This document shows positions 9,595 through 21,200 of a stretch of DNA of 64,000 nucleotides, in pieces. Numbering within the stretch: the stretch's first letter is position 1; each line of letters begins with the position of its first letter. Both the position numbers and the translations under genes were made by a program. The notes under the pieces are model-generated. The model was not told the DNA's origin, searched no databases, and saw nothing but the letters and a program-made list of their open reading frames with translations. The stretch is from Dactylorhiza incarnata (lineage: Eukaryota; Streptophyta; Magnoliopsida; Asparagales; Orchidaceae), in the NCBI GenBank assembly GCA_033032865.1, contig JAWHQI010000610.1, positions 419,006-483,005 on the forward strand, in the 5' to 3' direction.

Positions 9595-11925
9595 TCAACT
9601 AAAAGCGCTCTTGTGGTGCGCATCTCCCGTAGCATGTAGGCGGGAGGTGAAGGCTTTAGGGCCAGCACTGGTATTACCCAATGCTCCCCTAACCTCCGCC
9701 ATCTTGCTACGAAGAGCGGCAGCACGAGCGTCACGCAGAAGTTTTTCTTTTTTCAGTTTGGTGACGGTTGGAGATTGCCACCGTTGTGAACTCTCAGATT
9801 TTTCCTTCTTAGAATCAGGTGGCGTCACTTCCGGTGTCACTGTGACCACCGGATCGGCCCAAGAGACGGAACGCTTAAACAGTTTATTACACGATTCATC
9901 ACAAGAAGAAAAATAATCAGCATTCTTGACTAAATCCACATCATCATTTCCCGGACAGCCGTCATCCTCCTTCTCGGCGTCGAATTCTTTCCGAAAGTCA
10001 ATCACTTCCTCCTCATCAGATTTGAGCTCCTCCATTTCCCCTTCACCTGTTTCTTGGAAATGCGTCTTCCCTGCACAACTCAGAAGTTCATCAGAAATAA
10101 CAAGAGGGGGAGGAGTGGATGTGTCGGCTCTAGCTTCGAGATGAATGGGCTGCAGCGCCGTGTTAGGTAAGATGACACACCCCGTGGCAAAGTCAAGGGT
10201 GGCGCCGCTCTCTTTCAAGAACGGCACCCCCAAGATAGGGATGGATTGATTTTCCCGGGGGCCCAACACCTGAAAGTCCGCGACCACAGTTGTCCCCTCA
10301 ACTATTACTTCCACGTTTCTCACCTCTCCCTCGGATTGAATAATGGTGCCGTTAGCGAGAATCAGCGATTTCTTTTCCTCTGTGTTAATCTCCAATTGAA
10401 GTTTCGCAACATCTTGCAGCGCAATAACATTGCGAGAGGAACCGGAATCGCATAGAGCCTTTGTTTCAACCTGATTGATGGAACACGAGATTGTCAGCTC
10501 ACTCGGATTGGCATCCACCACATCCCCCAGACTTTTCCCTTGATCAATGGGATTCTTTTCCGTATTACTGGGAAGGGACCCCTGCGAACGCTCAGTTAGC
10601 GCTTGGGCCAATTGGCCCAAATGCGTCTCCAAGTTTCGCATAGATGCCGTTTGGTTTGCCATATTCGAGTTAGCTACAAGCATGAATTTTTCCATCATTT
10701 CTTCTAAATTACTCTTCTTTTGAGTAGGGGGTGCTTGGTTGTAATCCGGGTGCGGCGGCCTCGGTTGGCTCCCGGAGGCGTAAGCATCATTTTGATGCTG
10801 CCCCGGTGACCATCGTTGGCCGGGCGTGTTGGGATTCCACGAGAAGTTCGGATGACTTCTCGCTCCCGGATTATAAGTGTTATTATACGGCGCCCCCTTG
10901 GGCTGATTTCCAACATAATTCACAGATTCATTTAAAGATAAGTGCACGAAATCACCTACCACTTGGTTCCCCGAGCATTCGTAAGCATGGTGGCCTCCAC
11001 CTCCACATCCTTCACAAGTAATGATGGCAGCAGATGGAGACGGAGAAGGAAGAGAATCAACCATGAAGAGTCCTCGGCTGCTTCTTGGAGCGTTTCTCCC
11101 TGCAGTCCAGAAGGTACTGTGGGAGGCAGTGTCACGCAAAATCCGCAGGGCATCTTCAGGGGTGTGGTTCATCAAGGTACCACCGGCCGCAGCATCGATC
11201 ATTGCCCTATAATTGGGCTCGATCGCGAAGTAGAACAATTCAACCACGTTCCATGGCTGGAGCTCGTGGCCAGGGCAACGGCGAAGGAGTTCATTGAGGC
11301 GCTCCCAAGCTTCCGCAAGAGTCTCTTGATCCAACTGCCGAAATGTGGCGATTTCACGCCGCAAGCTTACAATCTTATCCACCGGGTGGAATTTAGCCAG
11401 GAATTTGGATGCAAGGGCATCCCATGTTGCAGCAGTCCCGGGCGGGATGGAATGAAGCCAAACTTTTGCTTTATCACGGAGGGAGAAGGGGAACAGTCTC
11501 AGTTTGACTGTGTCATCAGCAATGCCCGCATAGCGGAAAGTTCCGCAAATATCAGAGAATTCTGCCAGATGCAGATGCGGGTCTTCGCTAGCCATCCCCG
11601 AAAACTGAGCATGGTTTCGGATAATGTTTAAGATCGCCGGCTTTATCTCAAACTGATTGTTCATGATATTGGGCCCAAAGCCCGGATACACGCTTCCAGC
11701 AGTGGGGGTGGTATAATCTCTCATAGTACGAGGCCGAGGTCTCTCCGCCTCCTGTTCATCAGTGGCCGGATTTTGCCCCTCATCGTGCACTCGCGCATCA
11801 GCATCATTCGGGTTCACATGATCACCCATGGCTGCTTGCAGAGCCGCAGCACGCCTTCGCGCGCGAGCGGTTCGTTCGATTTCTGGGTCAAAAGGTGCAA
11901 GTTCACCTGCAATCTGCCTCTGCAT
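9595..11925 (-). CDS. Athila-like Gag with zinc knuckle and retropepsin domain
   Basis: The intact 776-residue frame starts at ATG 11925, about 90 bases after the primer-binding site. The gag core spans roughly residues 75-270 (FEIKPAILNIIRNH, AKVWLHSIPPGTAATW, WERLNELLRRCPGH), typical of Athila/Tat gag. A CCHC knuckle C-x2-C-x4-H-x4-C follows at about residues 307-320 (CEGCGGGGHHAYEC). A retropepsin-like domain is at about 485-585, with active-site LCDSGSSRNVI and the flap/closing motif ILGVPFLKESGATLDF. The last 170 residues are acidic, then Lys/Ser-rich, without a known domain. The protein should form the capsid and cleave itself. The frame is uninterrupted, which fits recent activity. No pol follows. 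Confidence 0.93.
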   Translation of the reverse strand: MQRQIAGELAPFDPEIERTARARRRAAALQAAMGDHVNPNDADARVHDEGQNPATDEQEAERPRPRTMRDYTTPTAGSVYPGFGPNIMNNQFEIKPAILNIIRNHAQFSGMASEDPHLHLAEFSDICGTFRYAGIADDTVKLRLFPFSLRDKAKVWLHSIPPGTAATWDALASKFLAKFHPVDKIVSLRREIATFRQLDQETLAEAWERLNELLRRCPGHELQPWNVVELFYFAIEPNYRAMIDAAAGGTLMNHTPEDALRILRDTASHSTFWTAGRNAPRSSRGLFMVDSLPSPSPSAAIITCEGCGGGGHHAYECSGNQVVGDFVHLSLNESVNYVGNQPKGAPYNNTYNPGARSHPNFSWNPNTPGQRWSPGQHQNDAYASGSQPRPPHPDYNQAPPTQKKSNLEEMMEKFMLVANSNMANQTASMRNLETHLGQLAQALTERSQGSLPSNTEKNPIDQGKSLGDVVDANPSELTISCSINQVETKALCDSGSSRNVIALQDVAKLQLEINTEEKKSLILANGTIIQSEGEVRNVEVIVEGTTVVADFQVLGPRENQSIPILGVPFLKESGATLDFATGCVILPNTALQPIHLEARADTSTPPPLVISDELLSCAGKTHFQETGEGEMEELKSDEEEVIDFRKEFDAEKEDDGCPGNDDVDLVKNADYFSSCDESCNKLFKRSVSWADPVVTVTPEVTPPDSKKEKSESSQRWQSPTVTKLKKEKLLRDARAAALRSKMAEVRGALGNTSAGPKAFTSRLHATGDAHHKSAFS

Positions 11926-12014
11926 GCACTGTCAACAACAAGAAGAAAATGAAAAGATCAAAAACAACTGCTCGTGTAACGAGAGTCACGACACAAGACG
12001 ATACACGCCTGCGT

Positions 12015-12032
12015 TCCCCGGCAACGGCGCCA
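12015..12032 (-). other. Primer-binding site, Asp-tRNA type
   Basis: The minus strand reads TGGCGCCGTTGCCGGGGA, a few bases inside the 5' LTR end (12039). This is the classical Athila-type primer-binding site and supports the assignment made from gag. Confidence 0.85.
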
Positions 12033-12038
12033 AAAACT

Positions 12039-13547
12039 TGATGCGCGTCGGCAAGTGCACCGGTCGCTGTCAAGTAATAATTGTGGAGAATAAATTCCCC
12101 GGATGTCGGTCTCTTGAGGAATGCAGGATGGGTGATCAAATCGTGCAGTGAATATTGTTACACAAGCGTTTCACAAACACAACAAGGGGTTTTTGGTTGG
12201 TTTTCCTAATTTAATCAACAATAAAAGAGATGCGGGTCGAGAACACCGCTTCGCAACGTGAGGTGGATGCAACGGCCGCGATGCCGTGCTTCGTGAGGCG
12301 AATGAAGTGGACTCAGGCGCGAGAGAGTGAGGGTCGCAAACACCTCTTCACAACCGTCATCAGCTCTTGCCAACACGGAGCAAACGTCTTGCGTGCGTGT
12401 GTGAGTGAGTGCGCTTGAACGTGGTGAATCACAACCAACCCATGAATAAGAACACAGAAACATTCATTCTCATCAAGTAAATATCACAATATTCATTTAG
12501 TAAAAGATTCAAAGGGGTACAATCAAGGAAAGAGGAAGGAGATAACCGGCGGTGAAGACTAGCGGCCGTTCACGGCCGGAATGGTAGGTTGTCGGGCTAC
12601 CTCCGGACTCGGGCGGACGATGCTTCCGGCGTAGAGGGCTGTCACAATCTCCCTACGTGCTCCGTCGTCTTCGACTCAAGGTCTCTTCTTCTTCTCACCG
12701 GGCGGAAAGCGAAAATGATTGCTTGGAGGCTTGCGGATGATGGAGAACACTCACGGACGATGGAGGATGTCTAGGAATGGACCGAGGAAGCTTCCCCTTG
12801 CGTAGGAGATGAAGTAGGGGCGATCCAAGGGGGCGGTCGGCGGCGTACGGCACAGAAATCCCGCTCCCGGAATGAATTCCTCGCCCTAAAATCGCAACAG
12901 GCGCTTAAATAGGCGCTGGATTAAACACTGCGCACGATCATTGGCGCACGACCAGTGGTCGTGCGCACTGGAATCCTGCGATCGTGCGCACTGCCTGGAC
13001 AGAACCTGCACGAGATGAAATCATGAAATACAATGTTCGCACGACCAGTGGCGCACGACCGGTGGTCGTGCGCACTGGAGTTGATGGTCGTGCGCACTAC
13101 AGCAAACAGAACTCAGAAATTTAATGGTCAATGCGCACGAGCAGTGGCGCACGACCGATGGTCGTGCGCACTGGAGTCGATGGTCGTGCGCACTACACCA
13201 GACAGAACTCGTGAAAAAGGGTTAAGTGCGCACGATTAGTGGCGCACGACCGGTGGTCGTGCGCACTAGAACAAGTGATCGTGCGCAGTGTTCCTGTGCA
13301 GAATTGCACCGGAAACACTTGCACGCCTCCTATTCCAGCACAAACACAGATCTAGCCACCAAAAGTGGCACTTAACAACATATGAGTACTATGAAAGGAA
13401 ATAAACACGAAAACACACCAAAGTGGGCCAAAATGTGCACCTAGCATGGGTTATCAATTATAAACTATAATAAGGCTAAAGTGCGTGATATTGACTAAAT
13501 AATGGCCCGGATGAGTCCATGAAGGTGTATATAATCAGGACTCATCA
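12039..13547 (-). repeat. 5' LTR of the gag-protease-only element
   Basis: 1,509 bp, collinear with 6281-7789 at an offset of 5,758 and almost identical. The four palindromes recur at 12944, 13052, 13147 and 13242. The promoter (TATTTAAG, rc near 12903-12911) should drive the gag transcript leftwards. Confidence 0.93.
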
Positions 13548-13910
13548 GTAGGCCACCTGTGGAAAAGGGTAAAACCGTGCGGTTCAGCTTAGTATGGGTT
13601 GGGATGAACCAAATTGGGCAATATTTCTGATATTATGAGGGTTGGATTGTTACAAATGGTATCAGAGCCAGTAATATCCTGAATCTGATGAGGGCAATCC
13701 GATGAGGGAGGGGAGTGCTTTGTGGGCAATGAAGCCCAGGCAAAGTTCTGGCAGGCTTCTAGAATGTCAGGCTTATAGGTGAAAGGAGATGCAGGAATGA
13801 ACTGGATTTCACATCGAAATTGGAGGGAAAGTTGTCGAGCTTAAGTAATAATTCAGATCCTCAAATCTCAGAGGCGCCTTTCCGGAGTAACTGATGGAGT
13901 TAGTGTTGGA

Positions 13911-13979
13911 AACTCCAAGGTTAAGCGTGCTCCGGTGGGAGTAGTCCTAGGATGGGTAACCTCCTGGGCAGTGCTCGCA
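13911..13979 (+). ncRNA. 5S-rRNA-like module of Cassandra LTR, copy 1
   Basis: The sequence follows the 3' half of plant 5S rRNA closely: AACTCC, then TTAAGCGTGCT (A-box region), GGGAGTAGT, and CTAGGATGGGTAACCTCCTG (C-box region). These are the internal RNA polymerase III promoter elements. The 5' part of 5S rRNA is not recognisable. This is a retroelement component and not a ribosomal gene. Confidence 0.8.
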
Positions 13980-14121
13980 ATTGGAGGGAATGAAAGGAGA
14001 TGCAGGAATGAACTGGATTTCACATCGAAATTGGAGGGAAAGTTGTCGAGCTTAAGTAATAATTCAGATCCTCAAATCTCAGAGGCGCCTTTCCGGAGCA
14101 ACTGATGGAGTTAGTGTTGGA

Positions 14122-14190
14122 AACTCCAAGGTTAAGCGTGCTCCGGTGGGAGTAGTCCTAGGATGGGTAACCTCCTGGGCAGTGCTCGCA
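14122..14190 (+). ncRNA. 5S-rRNA-like module of Cassandra LTR, copy 2
   Basis: Identical by eye to the module at 13911-13979, and produced by the 211-bp duplication. It is followed by the LTR 3' portion GGCCACCTATGG...GATTGTCACA, so this copy is in normal LTR context. Confidence 0.8.
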
Positions 14191-14270
14191 GGCCACCTAT
14201 GGAAAAGAGGAAAATTGTGCGGTTCCAAAGCGGACAATACTTCTGATATTGTGAGGGTTGGATTGTCACA

Positions 14271-14580
14271 TAAAGTCTTCGCGACTTGGGATAAAGTATT
14301 CACATTCCTTAGATTCTCTTAGTGAGGAGAACATCTTATGTTCCGCGCACTCCTATGACCTTCGCAGTCTTTGTGGTGGGCCAACTTGATGAATCTAATC
14401 TTTTTGTGACATTTATCATTCATGATCCTCCTCTTGTGACTAATCTTCCATTTTGAAAACATTTTAGAGATGGCCAAAGGAATTTTTGATGCTGCCACTA
14501 TTTGTTTCCTCAGAACTCAGACTTTCCAAAAGTTTCGTTGTTTGATGGTCCAAATCCATCTCATTTGCTCTTTATGCCCA
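14271..14580. other. Unassigned sequence after the TRIM
   Basis: I see no gene, LTR or known repeat. The sequence ends at the CTTTATGCC that flanks the adjacent 9-bp minisatellite. Confidence 0.35.
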
Positions 14581-14687
14581 CAGTGCTCACAGTGCTCACA
14601 GTGCTCACAGTGCTCACAGTGCTCACAGTGCTCACAGTGCTCACAGTGCTCACAGTGCTCACAGTGCTCACAGTGCTCACAGTGCTC
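14581..14687 (+). repeat. 9-bp minisatellite (CAGTGCTCA)n
   Basis: About 12 perfect tandem copies of CAGTGCTCA, flanked on both sides by CTCTTTATGCC. Because the unit is a multiple of three, it translates as periodic CSQ or VLT in two frames; I do not regard these as proteins. Confidence 0.95.
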
Positions 14688-15145
14688 TTTATGCCCGAGT
14701 TGTCATGCTCATTTGTCATCCACTTCATTCATTCTACTCTGAATGAGGCGTATAGTAGTCATGAGATCATGTGATAAGGGAAGTGACGGTGTTCATTCTA
14801 GATCCCGTCCATCTTCAAGTACAAAATAATTATTTTAATCATTATATTTTGAAGAAAAGTGACTAAATAACTCCCTTTAGTCCCAAATACTTTCAGCCAC
14901 ACAAATGATGGTCACAAACATAAGAAAACATAGACTAATATAACAAAATGGGGATTAAAAGGTGTTTTTCATCCATTTCTGTAATAAGTGATACTAATTG
15001 ATAATCTAATTTGCAATTAAGCTACTTGAAAAGTATGATCATATTTCATAATTCTAATATTGAATGCATATAAATTACCATGCAGGAATATACATGGAAA
15101 AACTTTGAAAATTTCTAGACATCAATGAAAACGAGTGGTACTTAC

Positions 15146-15235
15146 ATTCACAGAATATGCAGAGAGAATGAGAAAGTACATGCAAATACCATATAGTAAT
15201 GGCCTTGATCCAACAACATACGTGATGACAAAAGC
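15146..15235 (-). CDS. Prenyltransferase exon 5 (numbering from first exon seen)
   Basis: 90 bp, 30 codons, acceptor TTTCAG before 15235 and donor GTAAGT after 15146. It encodes a membrane segment with VVGSRPLLYG and ends AYSVN. In family members this directly follows the residues encoded by the 28251-28168 exon, so no exon is missing between them despite the 12.9-kb gap. Confidence 0.82.
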
Positions 15236-18200
15236 CTGAAATATGTCAAGTTTTTTTATGCCTCAGCTAATATATAAGAGATGCATTTATATTTCGTTTG
15301 AGTCAAACTGCCTTGTGAACATGTTAAATAAATGTACCAAAATGCAAAGTTTACAAAATATCCAGGTTGAGGGCATTAAAGGATGCAATGGAGGGAATTA
15401 AAAAATTACAGGTTAGTTTATAAAATTCAGTTGAACAATATGAACATATCCATGGTGCTAGAAGGCAATGTTGCTAATCATGGTGTAATGGCCTCTAATT
15501 ACTGTATATTGAAATCTAATGACTATTTATAGTCCATTAACACTATTTTATATATTAATAATTAAGGATTCAGATTTCTAACCTAATATGCAATGATTAT
15601 TGCACATAGCGCTAAGTGCAATAATTGTATGTAAGAGTTTCTTCAAGGATCTCTTTGAGGCCTTGTTTTGGCGTGTTGTGGTCACAGTCGAATGCCTGCT
15701 CCGTGCCCCCCTCCAGACGAGGAAACAAAGTTTTAGCCCCGAAAACAACCGCTCCTGGAGGACCGCGGCCTCATTCGGATGTTTGCCATTTATGCACCCT
15801 TGGCGACCTCCACGCCGAACATTCTCTAGGTGTGACTTTTGTTGTTTAAACTATAACGATTGACAAAATCAATGCAATGCAAGCTCTATTAGGAAAGTTA
15901 ATGAACTAAATTGATGGCAGAGAGGACAAAGTTGCTAGACTACACCCCCGCCGAGAAGAAGCAACAAGAATTTATCAACATTACCAGCGAGGTGATACGA
16001 AAGAAATCCTTGGCGCCAACCACCAAGGAGATCCAAAAGAATCCCTAGACACTACACACAAAGGAGAAAGAGTAAGACCAGGACCAAGAAGAAAAGAGAC
16101 TAAATCCAAGGAGCTTTGGGTATGAAGACACTAGGACTAGCTCCCAAAAGCCAAAATCATGGGATTTCTATGAGGACGCCGACAAAAGAAAGAAGTAGCC
16201 ACCCTACAGACTACTAACAACAAAGAGTCGCCAAAGAAAGAAAAGGAAGAAGAAGCTAAGTTTGAGACTGGAACTTTTTGGGGAGATCTCGTCCAAAGTA
16301 GGAAAATTGATGAATTAAACTGATGGAACTACAAGGCGCTTGAAGAACATATCCTCACTAAGGTGGTGTATCTAACTAGACAAGTTGAACTCTCAAGCTC
16401 TAATGTACTCAACATCAATTATTATGGTTGAGAATACAATAGCTAGTTCACTAATGATCTTTTCTTGAAATGCAATAGCCATTTATAAAGATAAACACCA
16501 AAATCTTTAAAATTTGTTAAAATTTGATGCAAATACCTAATACTCCCTCGTAATCTAAAGCTACTTATCTCTATAAATATGATAGAAGAGAAATGAAAAT
16601 AAAGGTAGAAACCTAGAACTGGGAATCAATCTTTAAATCTAGTTCGCATGTAATCTTTCACTTCCAAAAATAATAACAAAAGCAAGAGTTGCTCTTTATT
16701 GTACTAGTTTTTCTTTATCTTATTATATGTGACTATTCACCGACCACAAAGGAGAATTGATGCAGGGTAGGCTATGATGGTGAACTCTAAATATGCAACC
16801 CTAGGTGCATGTCGAGAAAATTAAACCCTTAATAATCTAGGATGTTGTACAAAATAAAATAAATGATTCGGTATCCGATTATAAATAGGAATCACAAAAT
16901 TAGACTGCACAAATTACACCAAACAAAGAACAAATAAATTTGAAAAGCAAGCATGAATCACTTGCTTCCGCGCATGCGCTTTGATTTTAAATGCTAAAGC
17001 GAATAAGCCCTGCAAGATATAAACAAACACTAAACAAGCTAGCATTCTAAATCTATAAGGATATCAATCCGTATAATAAACAGAAACCAAAACAACAAAT
17101 ACTCACGCAGGGGAGGTAGACGATGATAAGGATGATGAGATCTGATGATCGTATGAGCATCGGTGCCGATCCAAAAGGGTAATGGTGGTTATCCCCGACT
17201 AGATTTGAGTGGTACAAGGATTTTGGAGTGCTCGAAAAGGGATGGGGCTGCAAGGTGGAGGTCGGTGGACTGTGGGGTGGCCGGGGGTGGTTGTACAGGG
17301 GTTGGAAGGCCTGGACAGTGAGAATGAAGGGAGGAGAGAGGCGGTAGGGGGCTTGAAAGGTTGTGAAGTGCCGCGCGATTACAGGAGTGGATTGATGGTG
17401 CGCGGTTTGGAGGAAGGTTGTCTGTGGGAGGGACTTACAAGGATCCGAAAGGTGGAGGGGGTGGAGGTTGTCTAGTAGGATCTTACTAAGGTGATGGTTG
17501 TTGGTTATGGGGTGATTGGAGGTGCGTAAGAGAGGGGCGATGTTTGCTAGGAGAGTAAGCAATGTTGGGCTAGAGAGCACGCAAGCCGGATTAGAGCACC
17601 TGCAAATTAGTTCGAGAAAGTACATGCATGACCGCTTAGCGAGATGTCGATACAGTACCAAAAACGCAGCACAAAAATAACAACAATAAAAATGACACAT
17701 ATTTAACGTGGAAACCCAATAGGGTGAAAACCACGGGACGATCGAAGTCCAACCCGGAAAGCCTGCACTAAAGATGTATGAAAAACAAATAGGCAATTAT
17801 AAGGCTTTTCCTCCTCGATCCATACAGGATCATCACCAACTTCGCACCACACAATATTACACAATAAATAGTAGCGTAAGAATTGCAAGTTACCGACGGT
17901 GGCGGACGAGACGGATTACACAAATCCTCTCCAAGATGCCTCTACGAATCCTTGCCTAAATCTGTTCGAGATCCAATCTGTATAGGCGAAGTATTCCTCA
18001 TTAACATCGCAGAACAACGTTTGAAAGCTCTCCCAAACTAAGACTGATTGTCACAAAGGCCTCTCAAGAAAAATCTTCAAATGCTTGTGTTTGGAGAGAA
18101 GTGGATGTTTTTCTCATCCTCCATCATGGCTATTTATAGGGCCAAATGCATGGAAGTAGCGGTGGTAGATGGCATGAGATAGATGTGGATGAAGTTTCTC

Positions 18201-21200
18201 TTGGCCTCTTTCCTGTAAGCTTCCCTTGGTCAAGAACACATGCCAATTTCCATGATCAAAGGTGGCTACGCCTTTCCCCACTTGGCATGAAACACATGTC
18301 ATTTATAATGATCAAAAAGGTGGCTACCCCGAAAAATAACTCAACAAATCTCCTTTTTTTCAACTATGTGGAGAAAATAGTTACCGCAACAATCACCCCT
18401 CAAATCTCCAATTTACCTTTTGGCAAGACCTTCGTCAACATGTCTCCACCTTCGGTCAATAGATTCAGCACCACCAAATTAGAGTTGATAAGACTCGAAA
18501 ACCCATAGTTTTCTCCACAAAGGACGGGATCTGTACTTAACAATTTATTCCCCTTTGCACTTATATAGAAGAAATCGTCATGTCGGCGATCCTCACACAA
18601 TATTCAAACTTTCCCCTCGACACAGTCTTCGTAAGCATGTATGTTGGATTGTCATCTGTGTGCACCTTCTTCAAATCCAACTCTCTCTGTTCTAGAGTAT
18701 CGCGTATCCAATAATACCGCGTGTCAATATGCTTGGACCTTGAGTGAAGGTGGGGTTCTTTCCCAAATGAATCGCGCGTTGACTGTCGCATAAAAGTATG
18801 TAGTGCTCTTGAGTGAAACCCAGCTCTTTGATGAACTTCTTCATCCAAAAAAGCTCTTTTCCAGGCTCAGCAACAACAATAAACTTTGTCTCTGTAGTCG
18901 ACAGTGCAACGCACTTCTGCAGTATCGACTGCCATGAAACCACTCCCCCCGCGAATAAGATCAAATATCTAGAGGTTGATCTCCTGGAGTCCAGATCTTC
19001 AGCCATATCAGCATCAGTGTAGCCTAACAACTTTGTCTCACAATCTCCAAACTTTAACGTCAAATCTGATGTCCCATGTAGACACCTCATAATCAACTTC
19101 ACAGCGTGTAACACCCCAAAATTCATATAATTGCTTTCCATGAAGACCCAAAGAGCATTAGAGAAGTCTCATAGGGTTTTGGGGCTGTTTGGGGGTGTTT
19201 AGGAAGCATTTTAGAGAAGCTGATTTTTGACATGGCTTGCGACACGACCGCGTGCAAGGCCATGTCTGTGAGATTAAGTGTTGAATTTTTGGCAGTAAAG
19301 GTCACGGCCAGACACAAGGGCATGTCCCTAACCGTGTAGATCCACACGGCCATAGACATGGCCCTGTGCAGGGGGCGTGTCTAGCTCCAGTTTTTCCTGT
19401 GAGTTCACGTGTGCCAAGCCGTGAACGGGTTTTTCCAGCCCGGTTCAAGATTAAATCTGAGTCATCCGTTGAGTTGTGAGGAGATCCGATGGTGGGAAAT
19501 GTTTCCTGGCGGCTTATGGTTGGGAAATGAGGGTTTAGAACCTCATTTCACCCACCCCATTCTCTCTTTCCTTGAAGAACCTAGAGAGAAGGAGGAGCCC
19601 TTTTCCCCATTGAAGGAGCTCCGAAGCTCGGATTCGCAAGCCGAGACCGTATTCGCGGAGAGGAGTCCATTGTCATCATTTCCAACCGAACAAGTTTTGG
19701 TTCCATGGCGCCGAAGCGTGCTCCAAGGGTAACGATCCTCCTCCCCGGTCTTAGGACGTGTTTTTGTCCTCTCAATCCTTTTTCTATGCTTGCATAAGGT
19801 ATCCCTTTCACCAAATGGGTGAAGTGTAGGATTTCCTTAAGTTCTTCGGAACTCTGGGTTGATTGTGTCCGTCCCCGGCATATTGCATGTAGAAATCCGG
19901 TAGTCGTGCGAATTTAGGCATTTCGTGTGAAGTCTATTCGTGGTCGTGAGCCCGGATCGGTGATGCTTGAATTGTGACGTTGCATTTAGGTTAAGCCTAG
20001 AATGCGTGCCGGAGAATGACTCTGTGAGATTTGTCATTTTCATTGTGGGACTTGTGCGTTAGATGTTTTTCGGAGAGCCTAACGGAAGCCCCATGCTTGG
20101 AAAGTGGTGGAATGCAAACCTTCACCACGAGATTTGAAGTGGAGCGGTCTTGTACCTCCTTCAGTTGTTTTGTGGGCGAAGCCTAAGTTCCCCTGGGAGG
20201 GATTAGGTGTGTGGCCATCGTTTTGTTGTAACACTTGAACGTGTTAAACCCTTACGGGCCGAGGCGAAGCTGAACCCGCGTCGTGCTGAGTGACCACGAC
20301 GGTTAGAGCCCGGGCAATGGCGGAACCGAACCCGTTTCCATGCAGAACGGTAGGAGGTAGTTACCTCTTGTAAAGCCGCGGGATCATGGGAGAGGCCGTA
20401 AAAGGTGTTTACCTAGACAGGCCAGAAGCTCTAGTTTACCCACCTAAGGTTGTTGCTTAGGGTGGAGTGTTTGTGGATTGATGTTGGTTAGCCTCATGCG
20501 GTTGATAGGCGGTTGCAGGAATCCTCCGGGTGAACCCAACCAAAATCATGTGCATACTAGGTTCCCTTTACTTTGATGCTCAACCTACAAGATTGATTGT
20601 GCTTGAAACCTCACCCTGTGTAGTGGTAGTTGCACTTTCTTTTATGATTACTTGCAGGATTAGCGGTGACACGCCCCTGAGCCGGCTAGATGGTCGGGGG
20701 GTGGGATCGTTACGCGGTTTGTGGTCAGCTCATAGCTGACCCTCGTTTACCTCTTATTTGATGTTGGTGCAGGTGCTGGTGAGCCAAGTGGAAAGTAGCG
20801 GGTGGTGCCCCTTTTGCTGTGTTGGCCCTTGAAGGCCAACCTCCCCTTTTTCTACTTTCCTTATATTGTCGGTCTGCGTGCCGATGTATGTTTGTTTTGA
20901 GTTTGGTACATTTGTTTAAATGTAAGGCCTTAAGACCGTAACTCTATTGTTTCATTCCTGGGATAGTGGACAGTTCTAAAAGACGTTTTAAATCAAATGT
21001 TTCCGCTTACGCTTTATGTACTCTCGTGTAGTTGTAGTTCTTTTTCTGTTTATCACCTTATAATGCCTAGCTAGTGTGCATAGTATGGTGTAGGGTCTCG
21101 GTCGGACCTACTGTTATATTATTTGTACTGGTAGGGTGTTACACAGCGCTTGAATGTTCACTCCAAGGATTGAAGAGAAACTTACTAACAGTGCCAACGA

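Larger units (their letters stand above)
6281..13547 (-). mobile_element. Young Athila-like gag-protease-only LTR retrotransposon (TR-GAG type)
   Basis: A complete element of 7,267 bp bounded by TSD GTAGG (6276-6280 and 13548-13552). The two LTRs are each 1,509 bp and differ at only a couple of positions that I noticed (for example 6626/12384, and the CACCGGACGG/CACCGGGCGG site), so insertion is recent. Orientation is minus. The 5' LTR is 12039-13547, the Asp-tRNA-type primer-binding site is 12015-12032, a single gag-protease frame is 11925-9595, a non-coding 1.8 kb stretch follows, and the 3' LTR is 6281-7789. No RT, RNase H or integrase is present, so mobilisation must have used enzymes from a relative. 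This is the architecture described for TR-GAG elements. It sits in a Cassandra LTR. Confidence 0.93.
13548..14270 (+). mobile_element. Cassandra-type TRIM, right part: LTR end, PBS, internal region and second LTR
   Basis: 13548-13654 completes the interrupted LTR (ending GGATTGTTACA). A Met-tRNA primer-binding site follows (TGGTATCAGAGCCA, 13657-13670), then a very short internal region with polypurine-like GATGAGGGAGGGGAG. A second LTR runs from about 13716 to 14270 (ending GGATTGTCACA). The second LTR contains a 211-bp direct duplication (13781-13991 and 13992-14202), so its 5S-like module is present twice. There is no coding capacity, as expected for a TRIM. A 5S-rRNA-like segment in the LTR identifies it as the Cassandra family. 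Confidence 0.82.

Noticed and set aside
13911..14190. 5S rRNA gene(s)
   Set aside because: Only the 3' half of 5S rRNA is recognisable, and it sits inside LTRs with PBS and PPT; it is a Cassandra component.
14470..14774. Cys/Ser/Gln-repeat or VLT-repeat small protein
   Set aside because: The frame is only a translation of the 9-bp minisatellite and exists in two phases.
15910..16760. Endogenous pararetrovirus remnant
   Set aside because: Charged coding-like stretch and a CTCTATAAATA box were suggestive, but no RT, movement or coat motif is visible.
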